DNA of 64,000 nucleotides from Microbacterium halophytorum (GTDB taxonomy: Bacteria; Actinomycetota; Actinomycetes; Actinomycetales; Microbacteriaceae): positions 310,001 through 374,000 of the forward strand of contig NZ_KZ672982.1 of NCBI RefSeq assembly GCF_002970975.1. The letters run 5' to 3'. A model generated the notes under the pieces. It was given only the letters and a program-made list of their open reading frames with translations, was not told the origin of the DNA and made no database searches. Positions 57,974 to 64,000 of this stretch are shown here, piece after piece (position 1 is the stretch's first letter; the number at the start of each line of letters is the position of its first letter). The translations under genes and the position numbers were made by a program.

Positions 57974-57992
57974 TGCCCGGAAACCCCGGGCA
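57974..57992 (+). terminator. Hairpin in the leader of the betaine transporter
   Basis: 7-bp stem TGCCCGG / CCGGGCA, loop AAACC, followed by TTTCTGTT. It looks like a short intrinsic terminator about 60 nt before the first transporter gene; either an attenuator or a stop for upstream readthrough. Confidence 0.35.
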
Positions 57993-58049
57993 TTTCTGTT
58001 GAGGGCGGCACCCGAAGCCGCCCCTCTCCGAAGAACACCGAGGAGAACC

Positions 58050-59363
58050 TTGAGCAACGAAGAAGTCGTCCTGCGAGCGGAGGGCCTGTACAAGGTCTTC
58101 GGACGCCGCGGGAACGAGGCCGTCGAGCGACTGCGCTCCGGCACCCCCCGCGATGAGCTCGGCTCCGGCACGACCGCCGCCGTCATCGACGCATCCTTCC
58201 ACGTCAACCGCGGCGAGATCTTCGTCGTGATGGGCCTGTCCGGTTCCGGCAAGTCGACACTGATCCGCATGATCAACGGCCTGCACGACGCCACGGCGGG
58301 CTCCCTGCTGATCGGCGACGACGACATCACGAAGGTGTCGGAGAAGAAGCTGCGCGAGATCCGCCGCGACAGGATCGCGATGGTCTTCCAGCACTTCGCG
58401 CTCCTGCCCCACCGCACCGTGATCGACAACGTCGCGTATCCCCTCGAGCTGCAGGGCGTCGGCACCGACGAGCGCCGCGCGAAGGCGAACGAGATCCTCG
58501 ATCTCGTCGGGCTCGGCGGCTGGGGCGAGAAGCTCCCGAGCCAGTTGTCCGGCGGCATGCAGCAGCGCGTCGGCATCGCCCGCGCGCTCGCGGCCGATAC
58601 CGAGATCCTGCTGATGGACGAGGCGTTCAGCGCGCTCGACCCGCTCATCCGGCGCGAGATGCAGGAGCAGCTCGTCGAGCTGCAGGACAAGCTGCAGAAG
58701 ACGATCGTCTTCATCACGCACGACCTCAACGAGGCCATGTTCCTCGGTGACCGCATTGCCGTCATGCGCGACGGCCGCATCGTGCAGATCGGCACGCCGG
58801 AGGACATCCTCACGGACCCTGCCAACGACTACGTCGAGCAGTTCGTGCAGGACGTCGACCGTGCGCGCGTGCTCACGGCGTCGAACGTGATGGAGAAGCC
58901 GCTCGCCGTCGTCAACGCGACGTCGGGCCCGCGCAGCGCGCTCAAGGTCATGCGCGACAACCACTCCAGCGCCGCGTACGTCGTGGACCGCGACCGGAAG
59001 CTCATCGGCACGATCGAGGACCGCGACGCGATCCGGCTCGTCCGGAAGGGCGAGCGCAGCATCACCTCCGTGATCAAGGACGACGCGACATCGGTCGGCG
59101 TCGATGACGTGCTCATGGATCTGTTCGTGCCCGCCGTCGAGTCGAAGCTCGCGGTCGCAGTCACCGACGACAGCGGTCGCCTCGTCGGCGTCATCCCGCG
59201 CGTCACGCTCCTCGCGGCCCTGGGCCCCGGCCCCGGCGCGACGGAGGAGATCACGCTGCCGACGCTGCCGGTGTCGGCACACGTCATCGACCAGGTACTC
59301 GAAGCCAGTGAGGACGGCCAGCCGCTCGAAGCGCCGGTCGCCGGAAGCGAGGAGGCGCGCTGA
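58050..59363 (+). CDS. Glycine betaine/proline-type ABC transporter ATP-binding protein
   Basis: 437-aa ProV/OpuAA-like ATPase. Walker A is [14 protein letters not shown] (~76), signature [15 protein letters not shown], Walker [13 protein letters not shown]. The C-terminal ~150 residues contain two CBS domains ([13 protein letters not shown] and [13 protein letters not shown] parts), which sense ionic strength in OpuA-type importers. The start is an unusual TTG at 58050, supported by GGAG 5-6 nt upstream and by the family N-terminus. The stop overlaps the permease ATG (TGATG). Confidence 0.93.
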   Translation: MSNEEVVLRAEGLYKVFGRRGNEAVERLRSGTPRDELGSGTTAAVIDASFHVNRGEIFVVMGLSGSGKSTLIRMINGLHDATAGSLLIGDDDITKVSEKKLREIRRDRIAMVFQHFALLPHRTVIDNVAYPLELQGVGTDERRAKANEILDLVGLGGWGEKLPSQLSGGMQQRVGIARALAADTEILLMDEAFSALDPLIRREMQEQLVELQDKLQKTIVFITHDLNEAMFLGDRIAVMRDGRIVQIGTPEDILTDPANDYVEQFVQDVDRARVLTASNVMEKPLAVVNATSGPRSALKVMRDNHSSAAYVVDRDRKLIGTIEDRDAIRLVRKGERSITSVIKDDATSVGVDDVLMDLFVPAVESKLAVAVTDDSGRLVGVIPRVTLLAALGPGPGATEEITLPTLPVSAHVIDQVLEASEDGQPLEAPVAGSEEAR

Positions 59364-60337
59364 TGCTCGAGAACTTCAACATTCCGATCGGTGACTGGGC
59401 GGACGCACTGTTCGACTGGATCAACGCCACCTTCACGTGGCTGCTCGACTTCATCTCGCTCGTGCTCGGATGGGTCGTCGAGAACCTGGCGGACGGCCTC
59501 AACGCCGTCCCGCCGGTGCTGATGATCATCATCCTCGCGGCGATCGCCTGGTTCTTCCGCTCCTGGCAGATGGCGATCGGCACGGTCGTCACGATGGTGC
59601 TCGTCGTCGGCATGGGCATGTGGGAGAACGCGATGCTCACGCTCGCGCTCGTCCTCGTCGCGACGCTCGTCGCGATCCTGATCGCGATCCCCGTCGGCAT
59701 CGCCGCGGCGCGCAACGACACGTTCAGCATGATCGTGAAGCCGATCCTCGACTTCATGCAGACGATGCCCGCCTTCATCTACCTGCTGCTCGCGGTCGTC
59801 TTCTTCCACATCGGCTTCGTGCCCGGCGTGTTCGCCACTGTGCTGTTCGCGATCGCACCCGGCGTCCGGATGACCGAGCTGGGCATCCGGGGCGTCGACT
59901 CGGAGACGGTCGAGGCCGGCAAGGCCTTCGGCGCGACTCCGAGTCAGATCCTCCGCGGCATCCAGCTGCCCCTCGCGATGCCGAGCATCATGGCCGGCGT
60001 CAACCAGGTCATCATGCTCTCGCTGTCGATGGCGGTCGTCGCCGGTATGGCCGGCGCCGACGGCCTCGGCAAGGAAGTCATCGCGGCGATCACGACGATC
60101 AACATCCCGCTCGGCATCAACGCGGGCCTCGGCATCGTCTTCCTCGCGATCTACCTCGACCGCGTCACGGCCGCGCTCGGCACGCCCGCAGAGTTCAAGG
60201 GCTCGCTGCTAGGCAAGATCCAGCGCAAGCGCGGCCACGCCCGCGATGCGCGCGCCGATGCGGCCGCCGCCGCGGCAGCGGAGGCGAAGAAGCTGGAGCA
60301 GGTCGGCCCGAAGCGCGCCGGCTCGAGCCTCGTCTGA
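59363..60337 (+). CDS. Glycine betaine/proline-type ABC transporter permease
   Basis: 324-aa ProW-like integral membrane permease with about six to seven helices. The ATPase-contact loop is GAARNDTFSMIV...; the EAA-type motif is ETVEAGKAFGATPSQILRG. The C-terminus is a long Ala/Lys/Glu/Arg-rich cytoplasmic tail (DAAAAAAAEAKKLEQ). Coupled to the ATPase gene; 64 bp before the binding protein. Confidence 0.94.
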   Translation: MLENFNIPIGDWADALFDWINATFTWLLDFISLVLGWVVENLADGLNAVPPVLMIIILAAIAWFFRSWQMAIGTVVTMVLVVGMGMWENAMLTLALVLVATLVAILIAIPVGIAAARNDTFSMIVKPILDFMQTMPAFIYLLLAVVFFHIGFVPGVFATVLFAIAPGVRMTELGIRGVDSETVEAGKAFGATPSQILRGIQLPLAMPSIMAGVNQVIMLSLSMAVVAGMAGADGLGKEVIAAITTINIPLGINAGLGIVFLAIYLDRVTAALGTPAEFKGSLLGKIQRKRGHARDARADAAAAAAAEAKKLEQVGPKRAGSSLV

Positions 60338-60401
60338 TTCTCCGACCCCGACCCCTTGCAATCACAGGCGCCGCAGGCGCCGAAGGAAAGGAATCATCAC
60401 C

Positions 60402-61328
60402 ATGATGAAGAAGCACAAGCTCGCCGCACTCGCGGGCATCGGCATGGTCGGCTCGCTCGCCCTCGCCGGCTGCTCGGGCGGCACCGAGGACGGCGGTTCC
60501 GGCGACGGCGGTTCCGGTGACGGCGACAAGACCGTCACGCTCGGTTACCTGCCGTCGTGGACCGACGGACTGTCGGTCTCGTACCTGCTGAAGGACCAGC
60601 TCGAGAAGCTCGGCTACACCGTCGAGATGGAGGAGCTCACCGAGGCGGGCATCCTGTACACGGGACTCGCCAACGGCGATGTCGACATCTTCCCGTCGGC
60701 CTGGCCCGAGGTCACGCACGCCTCCTACATGGAGGAGTACGGCGACCAGCTCGAGGACCTCGGCACCTACTATGACGGCGCCGTGCTGACGATGGCCGTC
60801 CCGTCGTACATGGACGACGTCAACTCGATCGCCGACCTCAAGGGCCAGGCCGACCGCTTCAACGGAGAGATCATCGGCATCGAGCCGAGCGCTGGTCTCA
60901 CCGAGGTGACGCAGACATCGGCGATGCCGACCTATGAGCTCGACGACGAGTACGAGCTGAAGACGTCGTCGACGGCCGCCATGCTCACGACGCTCGAGGA
61001 TGCGATCGCGAACGAGGAGGACATCGTCGTGACGCTGTGGCGTCCGTTCTGGGCGAACGACGCCTACGACGTCAAGGACCTCGAGGACCCTGAGGGCGCC
61101 ATGGGCGAGCCCGAGGGCCTGCACCCGCTGGCCACGGCCGGCTGGGCCGACGAGAATCCCGAGGCCGCCGAACTGATCGCCGGCATGAAGCTCGACGACG
61201 CCGCCTACGGCTCGCTCGAGGACACGGTCGTCAACAAGTACGCGGACGACACCGACAAGTCCGAGGCGATCACCGAGTGGATCGACGCGAACCCGGACGC
61301 CTTCGAGACGCTGCTCCCGAACGAGTGA
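60402..61328 (+). CDS. Glycine betaine/quaternary amine-binding lipoprotein
   Basis: 308-aa ProX/OpuAC-like substrate-binding lipoprotein. Signal peptide with lipobox LALAGC (Cys ~24), then a Gly/Ser/Asp-rich flexible linker. Trp residues in YLPSWTDG, SAWPEVTH and LWRPFWAND are placed as in the aromatic cage that binds the trimethylammonium group. The ATG at 60402 follows GGAAAGGAA. Binds compatible solutes at the cell surface for the upstream permease; exact ligand not determined. Confidence 0.92.
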   Translation: MMKKHKLAALAGIGMVGSLALAGCSGGTEDGGSGDGGSGDGDKTVTLGYLPSWTDGLSVSYLLKDQLEKLGYTVEMEELTEAGILYTGLANGDVDIFPSAWPEVTHASYMEEYGDQLEDLGTYYDGAVLTMAVPSYMDDVNSIADLKGQADRFNGEIIGIEPSAGLTEVTQTSAMPTYELDDEYELKTSSTAAMLTTLEDAIANEEDIVVTLWRPFWANDAYDVKDLEDPEGAMGEPEGLHPLATAGWADENPEAAELIAGMKLDDAAYGSLEDTVVNKYADDTDKSEAITEWIDANPDAFETLLPNE

Positions 61329-61347
61329 TCTGACGCTCTGACACAGC

Positions 61348-61387
61348 AAGCGGCCCCGGATGATCGGATGATCATCCGGGGTCGCTT
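61348..61387. terminator. Bidirectional terminator between the transporter operon and ettA
   Basis: 17-bp stem with one G-U pair (61348-61364 with 61371-61387), loop CGGATG, TTTCC following in the plus direction; between the convergent stops at 61328 and 61403. Confidence 0.88.
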
Positions 61388-61402
61388 TCCGTGGGGGTGG
61401 TG

Positions 61403-63085
61403 TTACCCGCGTGTCAGCTTGCGGTGGGTGGTGCGGTGCGGGCGGGCGGCGTCCGGGCCGAGCCGCTCGATCTTGTTCGCCTCGTAGGCCTCGAAGTTGC
61501 CCTCGAACCAGTACCAGTTGGCCGGGTTCTCCTCCGTGCCCTCGTACGCGAGGATGTGCGTCGCAACGCGGTCGAGGAACCACCGGTCGTGCGTGACGAC
61601 CACGGCGCAGCCGGGGAACTCGAGCAGCGCGTTCTCGAGCGACTGAAGGGTCTCGACGTCCAGGTCGTTCGTCGGCTCGTCGAGGAGCAGGACGTTGCCG
61701 CCCTCCTTGAGCGTCAGCGCCAGGTTCAGGCGGTTGCGCTCACCGCCGGAGAGCACGCCGGCCTTCTTCTGCTGGTCGGGGCCCTTGAAGCCGAACTTCG
61801 ACACGTAAGCGCGCGACGGGATCTCGGTCTTGCCGACCGTGATGATGTCGAGGCCGTCGCTGACGACCTCCCACAGCGTCTTCTCCGGGTCGATGTTCGA
61901 CCGGGACTGGTCGACGTAGCTGATCTTCACCGTCTCGCCGACCCTCAGGTCCCCACCGTCGATCGGCTCGAGCCCGACGATCGTCTTGAACAGCGTCGTC
62001 TTGCCGACGCCGTTCGGGCCGATGACGCCGATGATGCCGTTGGGCGGCAGCGAGAAGCTCAGGTCCTCGATCAGAGTTCTGTCGTCGAAGCCCTTCTCGA
62101 GCTTCTTCGCCTCGATCACGACGGAGCCGAGGCGCGGGCCCGCGGGGATCTGGATCTCGTCGAAGTCGAGCTTCCTGGTGCGCTCGGCCTCCGCCGCCAT
62201 CTCCTCGTAGCGCGCCAGGCGGGCCTTCGACTTCGCCTGGCGGCCCTTCGAGTTCGAACGGACCCAGTCGAGCTCCTCCTTGAGGCGCTTCTGCAGCTTC
62301 GCGTCCTTCTTGCCCTGCACGTCGAGGCGCTCGGCCTTCTTCTCGAGGTACGTCGAGTAGTTGCCCTCGTAGGGGTAGAGCCGGCCGCGGTCGACCTCGG
62401 CGATCCACTGCGCGATGTTGTCCAGGAAGTACCGGTCGTGCGTGATCGCGATGACGGCGCCCGCGTACGACTGCAGGTGCTGCTCGAGCCAGAGCACGCT
62501 CTCGGCGTCGAGGTGGTTGGTCGGCTCGTCGAGGAGCAGCAGGTCGGGCTTCTCGAGCAGGAGCTTGCAGAGCGCGACGCGGCGCTTCTCGCCACCGGAC
62601 AGGTGGGAGATCTGCGCGTCTCCGGGGGGCGTGCGCAGGGCGTCCATCGCCTGCTCGAGCTGTGCGTCGAGGTCCCACGCGTCCGCGTGGTCGATGTCTT
62701 CCTGAAGCTTGCCCATCTCTTCGAGCAGCGCGTCGAAATCGGCATCGGGCTCGGCCATCAGCCCGGAGATCTCGTTGAAGCGATCGACCTTGGCCTTGAT
62801 CTCGCCGACGCCGTCCTGCACGTTCTCGAGCACGGTCTTCGACTCGTCCAGCTCCGGCTCCTGCATCAGGATGCCGACCGAATAGCCGGGCGTGAGGTAC
62901 GCCTCGCCGTTCGACGGGGTGTCGAGCCCCGCCATGATCTTCAGGATCGTCGACTTCCCGGCACCGTTCGGGCCGACCATGCCGATCTTCGCGCCCGGGT
63001 AGAACGACATGGTGACGTCGTCGAGGATCAGCTTGTCGCCCACCTTCTTGCGGGCCTTGATCATCTGATAAATGAATTCCGCCAT
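61403..63085 (-). CDS. ettA: Energy-dependent translational throttle protein EttA (ABC-F)
   Basis: 560-aa ABC-F ATPase that binds the ribosomal E site and gates entry into elongation according to ATP/ADP. Two ABC cassettes: Walker A GPNGAGKSTILK (~39) and GPNGVGKTTLFK (~350); signatures LSGGEKRRVALCK and LSGGERNRLNLAL; Walker B LLLLDEPTNHLD and VLLLDEPTNDLD. The arm and linker regions (KAERLDVQGKKDAK and on) are present. The ettA-ssb neighbourhood equals M. tuberculosis Rv2477c-Rv2478c. Confidence 0.96.
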   Translation of the reverse strand: MAEFIYQMIKARKKVGDKLILDDVTMSFYPGAKIGMVGPNGAGKSTILKIMAGLDTPSNGEAYLTPGYSVGILMQEPELDESKTVLENVQDGVGEIKAKVDRFNEISGLMAEPDADFDALLEEMGKLQEDIDHADAWDLDAQLEQAMDALRTPPGDAQISHLSGGEKRRVALCKLLLEKPDLLLLDEPTNHLDAESVLWLEQHLQSYAGAVIAITHDRYFLDNIAQWIAEVDRGRLYPYEGNYSTYLEKKAERLDVQGKKDAKLQKRLKEELDWVRSNSKGRQAKSKARLARYEEMAAEAERTRKLDFDEIQIPAGPRLGSVVIEAKKLEKGFDDRTLIEDLSFSLPPNGIIGVIGPNGVGKTTLFKTIVGLEPIDGGDLRVGETVKISYVDQSRSNIDPEKTLWEVVSDGLDIITVGKTEIPSRAYVSKFGFKGPDQQKKAGVLSGGERNRLNLALTLKEGGNVLLLDEPTNDLDVETLQSLENALLEFPGCAVVVTHDRWFLDRVATHILAYEGTEENPANWYWFEGNFEAYEANKIERLGPDAARPHRTTHRKLTRG

Positions 63086-63139
63086 AGCGTCTCCAGTCTA
63101 GGGGTGTGTGCCCCGGATGACGGGGCGGGAAGAAGCGGC

Positions 63140-63625
63140 CTACCAGTCGATCGCGCGGGTGCTGCCGAGCATGCACGCGCCGGCGTCGAGCAGCGGCTGG
63201 ACGTTGGCGACGGGGTCACCCGTCGAGGGGCCGACCTGGCCGACGAGGCACTCGTCGCCGAGCTGCACGGAGAACATCAGCGACTCGACCTCCCAGCCGA
63301 TCGTGGTCGCGTCGCTCGTGACCTGCATCTGCGACTTGTCGAAGCCCTTGTCGACGAGCGCGTCGACGTAGTCGCGCCCGCGGACTCCGTCCTCGGACTC
63401 CCAGACGTCATTCGTCACCTGCGCGAACAGCTCCAGGTTGTCCTCGGCCGTTCCCTCAGGGTCGAACTCCGTGAGGGCAGGCTCCTCCGGTGCCTCCTCC
63501 GGCGCGGCCGTCTGCGGCGCCTCGGGCCGCGCGTCGTCGGCCGACTCCGGGGCGCAGCCAGCGAGCACCGTCGCGGCGAGCGCGGAGAGCGCCAAGGCGG
63601 CCAGGGCCGTATCGCGTCGAGTCAC
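63140..63625 (-). CDS. Putative lipoprotein (DUF6993-like)
   Basis: 161 aa. N-terminal signal with lipobox VLAGC (Cys ~23), a Pro/Glu/Ala-rich linker to ~55, then a globular domain with TEFDPEGTAEDNLELF, WEVESLMFSVQLGDECLVGQ and a second Cys near the end (GACMLG) that may form a disulfide. Resembles actinobacterial DUF6993 proteins; function unknown. Lies between ettA and ssb on the same strand. Confidence 0.75.
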   Translation of the reverse strand: MTRRDTALAALALSALAATVLAGCAPESADDARPEAPQTAAPEEAPEEPALTEFDPEGTAEDNLELFAQVTNDVWESEDGVRGRDYVDALVDKGFDKSQMQVTSDATTIGWEVESLMFSVQLGDECLVGQVGPSTGDPVANVQPLLDAGACMLGSTRAIDW

Positions 63626-63677
63626 GCCCCGAGTCTACCGACGCGGCGCCCGCGCGCGGCTGAGCGCGGTCGCGCCC

Positions 63678-64000
63678 TCAGTACGGCGTCTCCTCGTCGT
63701 CGTCACCCGCCCCGTCGGCGGCACCAGGGAACCCCGACGCGGCCGCGGCCGGCGCTGGGCCCGTCGGCCCCTCGCCCGCTCCGGTCGCGGCGTCCGGAAC
63801 GAGCGGCCGCGGATCCCACCTGGCCTCCGCCTGTTCGTCGCCGACCGCAGGAGATCCCGCATCCGCGTGCCGGTCCGGACGCGGGGCGCCGGCGAACTGC
63901 GCCGTGCCCCATTTCAGGTCGTGGCCGATCGCCGTCGCGGTGATCTCGGCGTCCATGCCCGACCTCTCGTCCTTCTCCCATTGGCGCAGGCGCAGGCGGC
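63678..64000 (-). CDS. Single-stranded DNA-binding protein paralogue, N-terminus outside window
   Basis: The 107 C-terminal residues of an OB-fold SSB: RLRLRQWEKDERSG, then AEITATAIGHDLKWGTAQF matches the C-terminal strand of the OB domain. A Pro/Ala/Gly-rich linker follows. The tip is DDDEETPY, acidic but ending in Tyr instead of the usual Pro-Phe, and hydrophilic Glu-Thr replaces Ile or Leu. Counterpart by position of M. tuberculosis Rv2478c (SSBb). The N-terminal part lies beyond base 64000. Confidence 0.85.
   Translation of the reverse strand, partial: RLRLRQWEKDERSGMDAEITATAIGHDLKWGTAQFAGAPRPDRHADAGSPAVGDEQAEARWDPRPLVPDAATGAGEGPTGPAPAAAASGFPGAADGAGDDDEETPY

Larger units (their letters stand above)
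57700..58049. other. Intergenic region between sufS and the betaine transporter
   Basis: 350 bp, no gene. It contains the sufS -10 candidate (57706-57711), an A/T-rich ATTTTATAACAG patch near 57815, a TTGACA at 57945-57950 without a convincing -10, and the hairpin at 57974-57992. The palindrome GGCACGTGCC is at 57968-57977. Confidence 0.5.

Overview
The window is a very GC-rich chromosomal segment of an actinobacterium. Codon use, GTG/TTG starts, several genes that look leaderless, and a gene order following the conserved Mycobacterium tuberculosis Rv2502-Rv2420 neighbourhood (bkd/acc, ssb-ettA, pepN, glbO, rpiB, nei2, tig, clpP1P2, clpX, valS, folC, DUF4233, ndk, rne, rplU-rpmA, obg, proB, proA, nadD, rsfS) support this. 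Family-level details (an AbiEi-DUF559 protein, a small protein behind valS, a LAXTG surface protein) suggest Microbacteriaceae, probably Microbacterium or a close relative. That placement is inference. No phage, plasmid, IS element or CRISPR array is visible.

Layout. 1-8,860 (minus): a tightly overlapping branched-chain 2-oxoacid/leucine catabolic operon (E1a, E1b, E2, acyl-CoA carboxylase CT and BC-BCCP subunits, MaoC hydratase, CitE-like lyase, acyl-CoA dehydrogenase cut by the left edge). A 20-codon CxxC mini-ORF with a perfect Shine-Dalgarno lies in its leader. 9,340-16,602 (minus): tRNA-Ala, rsfS, a membrane protein, nadD, a small membrane protein, proA, proB, obgE, rpmA, rplU. 16,867-21,236: DUF4031 gene (+), RNase E/G (-), VKOR (+), ndk (-). 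21,274-26,350 (minus): DUF4233, folC and ileS, with an ileS T-box leader. 26,885-28,036: gpsA (+).

28,037-30,257 is the most unusual stretch. It holds five copies of an ~80-95 bp imperfect palindrome on both sides of an AbiEi/DUF559 gene that is frameshifted in a 7-base homopolymer. After it come valS plus a coupled small gene (+), clpX, clpP2 and clpP1 (-), an NCS2 permease (-), tig (-) and tRNA-Pro. 38,975-46,715 looks like an accessory insert relative to the mycobacterial order: Crp/Fnr-like regulator, LAXTG-anchored surface protein, ABM-domain monooxygenase, a 63-aa protein coupled to a giant LuxR-family ATPase regulator, tRNA-Gly, gamma-carbonic anhydrase-like protein and Dps.

46,716-50,973 (minus): hemH, rpiB, nei2-like glycosylase, amidohydrolase. 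51,203-57,699: pepN and truncated globin (+), a conserved hypothetical (-), tesB (+), sufS-sufU (-). 58,050-61,328 (+): a glycine betaine/proline-type ABC transporter. 61,403-64,000 (minus): ettA, a DUF6993-like lipoprotein, and an SSB paralogue cut by the right edge.

Most of the window is housekeeping: translation (ileS, valS, rplU, rpmA, rsfS, obgE, ettA, three tRNAs), proteolysis and folding (clpXP1P2, tig), cofactors (nadD, folC, hemH, suf) and osmoprotection. The strongest observations are the E2 subunit without a subunit-binding domain, the palindromic repeat family around a broken DUF559 gene, the CxxC mini-ORF, a set of genes with a -10 box exactly 6 nt before the start codon, and several operator-like palindromes in divergent promoters.
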